Shown here in pieces: positions 57,021 through 64,000 of a stretch of 64,000 nucleotides of DNA. Every line of letters starts with the position of its first letter. Position 1 is the first letter of the stretch. The position numbers and the translations under genes were made by a program. The stretch spans positions 1-64,000 of the forward strand of contig JADBKJ010000021.1 in assembly GCA_014896455.1 (NCBI GenBank), in the 5' to 3' direction. Origin of the DNA: Thermoanaerobacter sp. (lineage in GTDB: Bacteria > Bacillota > Thermoanaerobacteria > Thermoanaerobacterales > Thermoanaerobacteraceae). The notes below the pieces were generated by a model. It was given only the letters and a program-made list of their open reading frames with translations. It had not been told where the DNA came from and did no database searches.

Positions 57021-57761
57021 TTAAACTAGTCTATTTATTTCTTTTTTTAATCTTTTTAAAATCTTTTTTTCTAAGCGAGAAATATAAGACTGTGAAATTC
57101 CCAACATATCTGCTACTTCTTTTTGAGTCTTTTCTACTCCACCCTCTAATCCAAATCTAAGTCCTATTATCTTTTTTTCTCTATCTGGTAATTTTTTTAA
57201 TGCAGAAGTCAATAATTCCTTTTCTACTTCATCTTCGATATATTTATAAACTGTTTCGTTATCAGTGCCTAAAATATCTGAAAGCAAAAGTTCATTTCCA
57301 TCCCAATCTACATTTAAAGGTTCATCAAAAGAAACCTCTAATTTAGTTTTGCTATTCCTTCTTAGATACATTAATATCTCATTCTCAATGCATCGAGAAG
57401 CATAAGTAGCTAATTTTATTTTTTTCTTAGGATTGAAAGTATTAATAGCTTTTATAAGTCCAATCGTGCCAATAGATATTAAATCTTCGATTCCTACTCC
57501 TGTGTTTTCAAATTTTTTTGCTATATATACTACCAATCTTAAATTTCTTTCAATAAGTACCGTTTTTGCTTCGTTATCTCCTTTTTCCATTTTTGAAATT
57601 AAATATATTTCTTCTTCCACAGAAAGAGGTGGAGGTAATGCTTCACTTCCTCCAATATAAAATATGCCTTCAGAGATATCCAAAAAATCAAGGATTTTTT
57701 TCCACAACAATAGCATTTCTATTTTTACTTTTGTTTTTAGTTGCACTTCCAACACCCCCAT
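57021..57761 (-). CDS. sigE: Mother-cell RNA polymerase sigma factor SigE (precursor)
   Basis: 246 residues. The N-terminal pro-sequence (about 1-30) is removed by SpoIIGA; then region 2 [20 protein letters not shown] and [20 protein letters not shown], and region 4 [20 protein letters not shown]. It overlaps spoIIGA by one base. Confidence 0.96.
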   Translation of the reverse strand: MGVLEVQLKTKVKIEMLLLWKKILDFLDISEGIFYIGGSEALPPPLSVEEEIYLISKMEKGDNEAKTVLIERNLRLVVYIAKKFENTGVGIEDLISIGTIGLIKAINTFNPKKKIKLATYASRCIENEILMYLRRNSKTKLEVSFDEPLNVDWDGNELLLSDILGTDNETVYKYIEDEVEKELLTSALKKLPDREKKIIGLRFGLEGGVEKTQKEVADMLGISQSYISRLEKKILKRLKKEINRLV

Positions 57762-58591
57762 TATACTAAAATTTCTGGTGCTAACAACGCCGCATAATTA
57801 CCACATTTATCTATTTTGCTTTTGTATACTCCTACTATTACATTCCTTAACTCTTTTTCGCCTACCACTAATTTATCTGGCTTAATTCCTAACATTATTC
57901 CTTTAGACTGTCCAACTGACATAAAGGGTATTAACCTTATCCTTGATAACCATCTTTCCTCTTTCAAAACTTCAAAAATTTTGTTAAAATCTATCTTCTC
58001 TTCATTTAATAAAATTTCCATATTATCAGGAAGTATATTTTTCATAGCCAAAAACTCTACTACCACAACAGGCGATTTAGTTAAAGGGTCGTATAATCTA
58101 TTCCCAGTATCTAATAAGCCTTTTATCTCTACTTGTTTTTGAAAAATTTCTATTTTTAGGCTGTATAACATTTTTTCCTCTTTCGATTTTCTCACTATAT
58201 AATCCCAATTAGTATAGAAAAGTAAAATAGCTATCAATATTCCAATCCATAAACTGTGTAAATTAAATTTTGCGGTATACAAAACTGCAAAAATTGTCCC
58301 ACCTATTGCAAAAGAAATTAGATAAAAAACTGCTAAAATTCTCAAAAATTCTTTTAATGTTTTTGGAGTAAATGCCATATATATTATTAAGAGAGATAAA
58401 ATAATTTTTGCAAAAACTTCGTGAATTATCTTATAAGATAACAAAAAAAATATTAGGACATAACACGCTCCCAATAATGAACCTAAAAAAAGCTTAATAG
58501 GTTTGCTGCTCTTTTTAGAAAATTTTCGTGTAAGGGATAAAATTAGATAGTTAATAATTAAATTTTCGAAAAAAATTATGTCTAAATACAT
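57761..58591 (-). CDS. spoIIGA: Sigma-E processing peptidase SpoIIGA
   Basis: 276 residues: five hydrophobic segments in the first half ([20 protein letters not shown] onward), then an aspartyl-protease-like domain with the catalytic Asp in [20 protein letters not shown]. It cleaves pro-SigE after septation signals from SpoIIR. It directly precedes sigE. Confidence 0.94.
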   Translation of the reverse strand: MYLDIIFFENLIINYLILSLTRKFSKKSSKPIKLFLGSLLGACYVLIFFLLSYKIIHEVFAKIILSLLIIYMAFTPKTLKEFLRILAVFYLISFAIGGTIFAVLYTAKFNLHSLWIGILIAILLFYTNWDYIVRKSKEEKMLYSLKIEIFQKQVEIKGLLDTGNRLYDPLTKSPVVVVEFLAMKNILPDNMEILLNEEKIDFNKIFEVLKEERWLSRIRLIPFMSVGQSKGIMLGIKPDKLVVGEKELRNVIVGVYKSKIDKCGNYAALLAPEILV

Positions 58592-58719
58592 TCATACCAT
58601 CCCCAGGGACACTTTTAATCCTTATACAATGTATATTCCCATTTGCTTATTTTATTCATATTATAAAATAAAAATCTCAAATTTATTGTAATATTTTGGA
58701 ATAAAAATAAGGTTGTTTT

Positions 58720-58726
58720 TGTAGAA
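58720..58726 (-). promoter_or_regulatory. Spo0A-box-like heptamer upstream of spoIIGA
   Basis: TTCTACA on the minus strand, one mismatch from the Spo0A half-site TTCGACA, about 130 bp upstream of spoIIGA and downstream of the ftsZ terminator. The spoIIG operon is Spo0A-activated in Bacillus; a single near-match in AT-rich DNA is weak evidence. Confidence 0.25.
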
Positions 58727-58739
58727 TTTTTGCATAAAA

Positions 58740-58765
58740 AATCTGCAAAGAAACCTTTGCAGATT
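58740..58765 (-). terminator. ftsZ terminator, beyond repeat copy E
   Basis: AATCTGCAAAG / CTTTGCAGATT stem with a short loop and a T-run (TTTTTTATG) on the minus strand. It lies just outside copy E, so ftsZ transcripts must traverse the element to reach it. Confidence 0.85.
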
Positions 58766-58766
58766 C

Positions 58767-59031
58767 AAGTTTGTTGACAAAGTTAAAAAATATTCAAAGG
58801 AGATATTTTGCATCGTCGCTCCGATGTTCCAAAGCGACAAAACTAAAGCTCGACCTTCGGGCTCCGGCAGGGTACCGGGCACAATCGGCCTCCTTGCCTC
58901 AGGTGCCCGCCTTCGCCATCCATGGCTTCGGCCCTGCCTCCACCCTCAGTCTCGCTAAGTTTTGTTACCGCTTTGTAACAAGTCGCACCGATTGCAAAAT
59001 ATCTCCTTTGCGAAAGTTTGTCTACAGTCTG
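58767..59031. mobile_element. Terminator-associated palindromic repeat, copy E (inside the ftsZ frame)
   Basis: 265 bp, inverted like C, nearly identical to A and D. Its CAGACTG end (59031) joins ftsZ exactly at codon 356, in frame, and its other end abuts the ftsZ terminator hairpin. Only one flanking hairpin is present; no duplicate remains on the ftsZ side. Confidence 0.88.
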
Positions 59032-60096
59032 TCCTCTTCTTAAAAAAGTAGGTATTTCTAAATCATCACTTTCTATAACATTTTCTAATTTTACTTCAGG
59101 CTCCCTAGTGTCTTTTTTCTTTACTGCCTCCTTAGATTTTTCATTTCTTTCAAATCCTGTAGCTATAACAGTAATCCTTATTTGGTCCTCTAATGCCTCG
59201 TCTATTACTGCACCAAATATAATATTTGCATCAGGGTCTGCAGCTTCATAGATAAAATTAGCCGCTTCATTAACTTCAAATATGGTTAAATTTGGACCTC
59301 CAGCAATATTAAGTAATATTCCTCTTGAGCCTTCAATTGAAGTCTCTAATAATGGACTATGGATTGCTTGCTTCGCTGCCTCAGTCGCTTTATTCTCCCC
59401 AGAAGCTATACCTATTCCCATATGTGCAAGTCCTGTATTTGTCATAATGGTTTTAACATCAGCAAAATCCACATTTACAAGTCCAGGGACTGCGATAAGG
59501 TCGGATATACCTTGAACACCCTGTCTCAAAACATCATCTGCTAATTTAAAAGCATCAATCATTGAAGTCTTTTTTTCAACAACTTGCAATAATCTATCAT
59601 TAGGAATAGTAATAAGGGCATCTACATGTTTTTTAAGTTCTTCAATGCCCATTTCTGCATGAGCCATCCTTTTTCTCCCTTCAAAGGTAAAAGGCTTGGT
59701 AACTACTCCTACAGTCAAAATTCCTAATTCTTTAGCTATTTCCGCCACAACAGGAGCAGCTCCCGTTCCTGTACCTCCTCCCATGCCAGAAGTGATAAAT
59801 ATCATATCAGCACCTTTTATAACTCGTTCTATTTCTTCTCTAGATTCTTCAGCAGCTTTTTTCCCAATTTCCGGGTTTGCTCCTGCTCCCAACCCTTTTG
59901 TTAATTTTTCACCAATTTGTATTTTTATTTCAGCTTTCGATAAATAAAGAGCCTGCTTGTCTGTATTAATTGTAATAAACTCAACACCGCGAAGGCCAGC
60001 ATCAATCATTCGATTTACAGCATTTCCGCCGCCACCACCAACTCCTATTACTTTAATAGCAGCAAATTGTTCCATATCAGTTTCTATACCTATCAC
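58843..60096 (-). CDS. ftsZ: Cell division protein FtsZ with element-encoded C-terminal tail
   Basis: 417 residues from GTG 60096 (GGAGGG). Tubulin-like GTPase: [16 protein letters not shown], signature [20 protein letters not shown], and the T7 loop [15 protein letters not shown]. Residues up to 355 are normal, including the FtsA/SepF-binding peptide [12 protein letters not shown]. Residues 356-417 ([13 protein letters not shown]...SPKVEL) come entirely from repeat copy E, which supplies the stop at 58843. The GTPase core and binding peptide are kept, but the peptide is now internal rather than terminal. Confidence 0.95.
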   Translation of the reverse strand: MIGIETDMEQFAAIKVIGVGGGGGNAVNRMIDAGLRGVEFITINTDKQALYLSKAEIKIQIGEKLTKGLGAGANPEIGKKAAEESREEIERVIKGADMIFITSGMGGGTGTGAAPVVAEIAKELGILTVGVVTKPFTFEGRKRMAHAEMGIEELKKHVDALITIPNDRLLQVVEKKTSMIDAFKLADDVLRQGVQGISDLIAVPGLVNVDFADVKTIMTNTGLAHMGIGIASGENKATEAAKQAIHSPLLETSIEGSRGILLNIAGGPNLTIFEVNEAANFIYEAADPDANIIFGAVIDEALEDQIRITVIATGFERNEKSKEAVKKKDTREPEVKLENVIESDDLEIPTFLRRGQTVDKLSQRRYFAIGATCYKAVTKLSETEGGGRAEAMDGEGGHLRQGGRLCPVPCRSPKVEL

Positions 60097-60111
60097 AAAA
60101 AACCCTCCTCT

Positions 60112-61338
60112 TTACGCCCAAAAATCGTTAAATATTTCTTTGAGTTTATCAACTAATTTAGAACTCTTCTTCTCTTTTTTATCAGTCGGTGGGACATTAT
60201 GCATAAACCTCTTATTGTTATATACATATTTTACCACTCCTACCCCTGCCGCGTAAATAGGAGTTGCTACTCCGATATTTTGCGGAGAACCAATGCGAAT
60301 GTTTTTATTAAAAATTTTTTGTGCCAACTCTATATTTCCTTTTAAAAAGGAAATGCCTCCACCTGTTATGACTACATTTGTAACAATGTCTTCCAGAACT
60401 TTTGCTTCTTCCAATCTCTCATACACAAGCATTAAAAGTTCAGAGACCCTCGCTTCTATTATATCAGATATTTCATTTACATCTGTAGCTGATTTGCTTT
60501 TACCCGCTAAACTAGCAATTTTAATTGGTTCCAGCTTTTCAGGGGATAATTTTACTAAAGTTCCATATTTCTTCTTTATATTTTCGGCTTCTTCAAAAGA
60601 AATCTTTAACCCTATAGATAAATCGTTTGTGATATGCCATCCACCGACTGCTATCATAGATGAATAAATAAGGCTGCCATACTTAAAAACAGAAATATCA
60701 GTCACTCCTGCACCCACATCAATTAATGCAACCCCCAACTCTTTTTCATCTTTTAAAAGTACTGCTTCCCCTGTAGCTAAAGGGCCTACAATTATTCCCT
60801 CTACCTCTAACCCTGCTTTTTTAACGCACTTTTCCATATTTTGAATAGCGGTAACACTACCTGTTACTATAGCGGCATTTACCTCTAACCTTATACCCGC
60901 CATCCCAACAGGGTCTTTTATTTCCCCATACCCATCCACAATATATTCTAATGGTATAACATCGATAATTTCTTTATCAGAAGGAATTGCAATGATTCTA
61001 GCAGCTTGTAAAACTCTATCCACATCTTGTTTTGTTATTTCTCTGTCTTCTCTCGATACTGCCACTACTCCATTGTTTTTATATATAGTCGTCAACCCTC
61101 CATATATTTTCAAATACACAGAGGATATTTTTTTGTTGGCCATTCTTTCCGCTTGCTCCACAGACTTTTTTATAGAATAGGCAGTTTCATCTATATCTAC
61201 AATAACCCCTTTTTTAACCCCATAACACGGATAATAGCCAATCCCAACAATATGCAGTTCTCCATTTTTATCCCCTTCTCCAATAATTGTACATACTTTA
61301 GATGAACCAATGTCTAAACCAACTATTAAATCACCCAT
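60112..61338 (-). CDS. ftsA: Cell division protein FtsA
   Basis: 408 residues from ATG 61338 (GGAGG eight bases before). Actin-like ATPase: IVGLDIGSSKVCTIIGE, ALIDVGAGVTDISVFKYG and VVITGGGISFLKG. The C-terminal amphipathic membrane helix (KLVDKLKEIFNDFW) is present. It anchors FtsZ, 15 bases downstream. Confidence 0.94.
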   Translation of the reverse strand: MGDLIVGLDIGSSKVCTIIGEGDKNGELHIVGIGYYPCYGVKKGVIVDIDETAYSIKKSVEQAERMANKKISSVYLKIYGGLTTIYKNNGVVAVSREDREITKQDVDRVLQAARIIAIPSDKEIIDVIPLEYIVDGYGEIKDPVGMAGIRLEVNAAIVTGSVTAIQNMEKCVKKAGLEVEGIIVGPLATGEAVLLKDEKELGVALIDVGAGVTDISVFKYGSLIYSSMIAVGGWHITNDLSIGLKISFEEAENIKKKYGTLVKLSPEKLEPIKIASLAGKSKSATDVNEISDIIEARVSELLMLVYERLEEAKVLEDIVTNVVITGGGISFLKGNIELAQKIFNKNIRIGSPQNIGVATPIYAAGVGVVKYVYNNKRFMHNVPPTDKKEKKSSKLVDKLKEIFNDFWA

Positions 61339-61363
61339 TATCAAATCCTCCTTCAGGAGACTG

Positions 61364-61708
61364 CTATCTTTTTCGCATCTTGTCTAACAGATATCTCCTT
61401 ATATATGCAAAATTGACAAATAGCCTACTTCCAAATACAAAAATTGCCGCAAGATAAATAGGAACTCCTAACACATCTCCAATATAAGCAAGGCCTCCTG
61501 CCAATATCGCATTGCCAAAAAAGCCAGTTATAAAAATAAGATTATCAAACTTCTCTTCAAGACTAGCTCTAATACCACCAAAAACTGAATCCAACGCTGC
61601 AAGAATAGCAACAGATAAATAAGAAACATAAGTGCTGGGGATATTAATTGGCAAAATAAAACCTATCACTATTCCTATTAATAAACTAACTATTATAATA
61701 TAAGCCAT
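61364..61708 (-). CDS. sbp: Small basic protein (Sbp, DUF1290)
   Basis: 114 residues, three hydrophobic segments: GIVIGFILPINIPSTYVSYL, AALDSVFGGIRASLEEKFDN and a basic C-terminus RRYLLDKMRKR. Conserved between DUF881 genes and ftsA in Firmicutes. Function unknown; overlaps the DUF881 gene by one base. Confidence 0.92.
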   Translation of the reverse strand: MAYIIIVSLLIGIVIGFILPINIPSTYVSYLSVAILAALDSVFGGIRASLEEKFDNLIFITGFFGNAILAGGLAYIGDVLGVPIYLAAIFVFGSRLFVNFAYIRRYLLDKMRKR

Positions 61709-62430
61709 TACTTGTTCTCTCCTTCAACTAAAGGTTTTGCATATTTAAACTTTATCACTCCGTCATATTTTTTAATCAATATATTGTGCGATTTTTTGAT
61801 ATTTACCTCTATTCCCCAAGTAGCTAAAGTATCTACTACTCCACCCTTTAGCTTAAGAGCAGCCTCTAACGTATCAGGGTCCCCAATAGCCTTTATGACA
61901 TACGGCGCAGAAAAACGCACAGAATTTACATTTACTGTAGGGCCAACGCACCTAATTTCTGAAGTAGCAATTAATCTTTGGTCATTTAAAGATATAGCCT
62001 CCGCTCCTGCCGCTCTTAGCTCATTTACAACTCGCAATAAGTCCTCATCGTGAACCAGAAATAAATTAGGGTCTTGTCCTGGGGGAACAGCTTCTTTGCT
62101 ATCATTTATAGTTACAATTACTCCTGGACCTTGAAGGTCAGTCAGTCCTGCTAATTCTTTATATTTTTCTGCATCATTTTTCAGAGTTTGAGTAATTACG
62201 CTGTTCTTAGAAGCAGAATCTTCGTAAGCATTTATTTTTGTTTCTAAATCATTAATCTGTTTTAGAAGAGCATCTTTTTCCGACTGCAGTTCCTTTAATT
62301 GAGCTGCCAATTCGTCTGCTCTTTGCACAGTAACTACGCCGCTTTTTTTTACTATTTTAAATTGAGTAGAAAGCATTATTCCTAATACTATCGAAACTAA
62401 AGCTACGGAAATATATACACTTTTTTTCAT
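61708..62430 (-). CDS. DUF881 family protein (YlxW/YlxX-like)
   Basis: About 240 residues from ATG 62430: one N-terminal membrane segment (VYISVALVSIVLGIML), a coiled coil (about 25-65), and the extracellular DUF881 domain (GPGVIVTINDSKEAVPPGQD, LRAAGAEAISLNDQRLIATS). Part of the division cluster; role unknown. Confidence 0.92.
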   Translation of the reverse strand: MKKSVYISVALVSIVLGIMLSTQFKIVKKSGVVTVQRADELAAQLKELQSEKDALLKQINDLETKINAYEDSASKNSVITQTLKNDAEKYKELAGLTDLQGPGVIVTINDSKEAVPPGQDPNLFLVHDEDLLRVVNELRAAGAEAISLNDQRLIATSEIRCVGPTVNVNSVRFSAPYVIKAIGDPDTLEAALKLKGGVVDTLATWGIEVNIKKSHNILIKKYDGVIKFKYAKPLVEGENK

Positions 62431-62445
62431 ATGTACCCCCATCCT

Positions 62446-63159
62446 CTATGGCATAAATACTGGATTACTGTCTCCAATAATTTGAATTGTACCTTTATGA
62501 TACCCTTTTTCAGCCAAATCTTTTAATATTAATTCGGCAAATTTGAAAGAATAATTAATATCAGAAGGATTGTCAAAAGATATATCTATGCCATTTTTTG
62601 TAACTAATGTAATTTGTCTTTCATTCACATATTTTATAACAGAACAAAAATCAGTACCTTCTATGAGTTCTAAAAGCGTTCCCAAATAACTTTTTTCAAA
62701 AATATCATTCAACTTTTTGCCAATTTGATATTTATCAACTTTTATTCCTTCTATAACAGGAAGTTCAGGGTTATACTCGTCCTTTTTTATTACCACTCCT
62801 TCTTTATCTATCATTAAATAGTCTTTTTGATATTTGACTTGTGCAACTATTTGTCTTTCTTTTATGAATATTTCTACAATATCAGGATATTGAATTTTTA
62901 CTTTGCTTTCTTTTATATAGGGGTTAGCAAGTAAATTACTTTCTATTTTTTTAGGAGTAACTTTAAAAATATTCATTCCATAATCTATCATAGCCAACTC
63001 TTTAATATCATTATAAGATAAAATTTGATTGCCTACAACTTTTATAGTTTTAATCTCAAAATAATTTGATTGAAACATAAAAAGGTAAAGCAAAACTATA
63101 AATACTAGCATCACAAACATAAATGTTAAAAACCGCTTCTTAAAAGCCCTTTTAACCAT
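62446..63159 (-). CDS. ftsQ: Division protein FtsQ/DivIB
   Basis: 237 residues from ATG 63159. One membrane helix (FLTFMFVMLVFIVLLYLFMF), POTRA domain (YFEIKTIKVVGNQILSYNDI), then the beta domain ending in KGTIQIIGDSNPVFMP. With FtsL and FtsB-type partners it regulates septal wall synthesis. It follows murA by about 60 bases. Confidence 0.92.
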   Translation of the reverse strand: MVKRAFKKRFLTFMFVMLVFIVLLYLFMFQSNYFEIKTIKVVGNQILSYNDIKELAMIDYGMNIFKVTPKKIESNLLANPYIKESKVKIQYPDIVEIFIKERQIVAQVKYQKDYLMIDKEGVVIKKDEYNPELPVIEGIKVDKYQIGKKLNDIFEKSYLGTLLELIEGTDFCSVIKYVNERQITLVTKNGIDISFDNPSDINYSFKFAELILKDLAEKGYHKGTIQIIGDSNPVFMP

Positions 63160-63216
63160 TAAACCATCCCCTGCTTGTACTTTTCTTTCGCATATGTAAA
63201 ACAGCATGACGCTGTT

Positions 63217-64000
63217 TTACATTATTCTTACAATATCCCCTCCCACACTTTTTAAAACCTTTTCGATTGATTCATATCCTCTATCAATGTGTTCTGCTTC
63301 TTCTACTATTGTAGCACCTACTGCCCCCAAACCTGCAATAATCAAAGCAGCTCCTCCCCTTAAATCTCTTGCTACTACTTTTGCACCCATTAGCTTCTCA
63401 ACACCACGTATTACCGCTACTCTTCCATCCACTTTTACATCTGCTCCCATTCGTATAAGTTCTTCTGTGTATTTAAATCTATTATCAAATATTGTCTCCG
63501 TAACAATAGATGTCCCATCTGCTACAGATAAAACCGAAACCATCTGAGGCTGCAAATCTGTTGGAAAGCCAGGATATGGCAATGTAACAATTATATCTAC
63601 TGCTTTGGGTCGCTTATCGCCTATAATTTTTATATAATCATTTCCAGCATGTATTTCGCATCCCGTCTCTCTCAACTTTGACAGCAATGGTTCTAAATGT
63701 TCTTTTAACGCATTTACTACTGTTAATTGTCCTCGTGTCATCGCCGCAGCACAAAGATAAGTACCTGCAACAATTCTATCTGGAATTATGGTGTATTCCG
63801 CATCATGCAATCTTTTTACTCCTTCTATGATAATCGTGTTAGTACCAGCTCCTGATATTTTCGCCCCCATAGAGTTTAAGAAATTCTGCAAGTCTTCTAT
63901 TTCCGGTTCTTTTGCCGCATTTCTAATGATGGTAATACCTTCTGCAAAAACTCCCGCCAACATGATATTTTCTGTAGCTCCTACACTAGGAAGGTCTAAG
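63217..64000 (-). CDS. murA: UDP-N-acetylglucosamine 1-carboxyvinyltransferase MurA (3' part)
   Basis: At least 261 C-terminal residues; the 5' part lies beyond the window edge. LDLPSVGATENIMLAGVFAE (frame open to the edge), YTIIPDRIVAGTYLCAAAMT, PYPGFPTDLQPQMVSVLSVA and RGGAALIIAGLGAVGATIVE are EPSP-synthase-fold MurA segments. The catalytic Cys is not in the window. Makes the first committed peptidoglycan precursor. Confidence 0.95.
   Translation of the reverse strand, partial: LDLPSVGATENIMLAGVFAEGITIIRNAAKEPEIEDLQNFLNSMGAKISGAGTNTIIIEGVKRLHDAEYTIIPDRIVAGTYLCAAAMTRGQLTVVNALKEHLEPLLSKLRETGCEIHAGNDYIKIIGDKRPKAVDIIVTLPYPGFPTDLQPQMVSVLSVADGTSIVTETIFDNRFKYTEELIRMGADVKVDGRVAVIRGVEKLMGAKVVARDLRGGAALIIAGLGAVGATIVEEAEHIDRGYESIEKVLKSVGGDIVRIM

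Noticed and set aside
39369-59031. CRISPR array or rRNA-spacer explanation for the five repeats
   Set aside because: Copies are kilobases apart, about 264 bp long, inverted in two cases and each next to a terminator; no short regular repeat/spacer pattern.
39369-59031. Group II intron (class C introns also insert at terminators)
   Set aside because: The elements are far too short for an intron core, carry inverted-repeat ends and flanking duplications, and show no domain V-like hairpin that I can identify.

Overview
This 64 kb window reads as chromosome of a low-GC, anaerobic, endospore-forming Firmicute, most likely a thermophilic Thermoanaerobacter-type organism (inference). The grounds are AT-rich DNA, strong AGGAGG ribosome sites with frequent GTG/TTG starts, T-box leaders, a large Clostridia-type sporulation gene set (spoIVA, spoIIP, spoIIGA-sigE-sigG, yteA, YIEGIA, ymxH/ylmC) and anaerobic genes (tryptophanase, 2-hydroxyacyl-CoA dehydratase parts). 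Almost all genes lie on the minus strand; only yjbQ and one trans-sulfuration enzyme are clear plus-strand genes. Below, order is by coordinate, and transcription mostly runs right to left.

0-7 kb is a decayed accessory stretch: a SWIM protein, two PspC paralogues flanking a DUF2442 remnant, a multiply deleted levR-type activator, yjbQ, yteA, DUF5665, a PLP trans-sulfuration enzyme and a bcp peroxiredoxin. 7-14 kb is the complete trpEGDCFBA operon behind a Trp (UGG) T-box with two successive T-box/terminator modules. 14-23.7 kb is a methylthio-compound salvage block: MTA deaminase, degraded class II aldolase, alcohol dehydrogenase, mtnA, a complete ECF transporter (AA, T, S), an MtnP-family phosphorylase and a PLP C-S enzyme. 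It looks like MTA -> MTI -> MTR-1-P -> MTRu-1-P -> DHAP plus methylthioacetaldehyde, with the aldolase step now broken. 23.7-31 kb has ileS with its Ile T-box, a decayed TM1266-type hydrogenase regulator, then divIVA-ylmH-yggT-sepF-yggS-hlyD. 31-37.7 kb has tryptophanase with RidA, glycerate kinase, a 2-hydroxyacyl-CoA dehydratase activase/subunit pair, a decayed hotdog thioesterase and tRNA-Pro(GGG).

37.7-47.8 kb holds spoIVA, gpsA-plsY-der-DUF512, two DUF3189 genes, the YIEGIA pair, spoIIP and DUF1614. 48-55 kb is the phosphate regulon phoP-phoR, pstS, pstCAB-phoU, with two textbook Pho boxes (TTAACA-type repeats every 11 bp), one overlapping the end of phoR and one before pstC. 55-64 kb holds nrdR, ymxH, sigG, sigE, spoIIGA, ftsZ, ftsA, sbp, DUF881, ftsQ and the 3' part of murA.

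The most unusual signal is a family of five interspersed elements of about 261-268 bp (39369, 47921, 51651, 55893, 58767), more GC-rich than the host, each an imperfect long palindrome with related ends. All sit at 3' ends of genes next to intrinsic terminators. Three are flanked by 26-30 bp direct repeats that contain the whole terminator hairpin, with the T-tract kept only on the distal copy. The element therefore becomes part of the 3' end of the host transcript. In the fifth copy it has replaced the stop of ftsZ, so FtsZ carries a 62-residue element-encoded tail.
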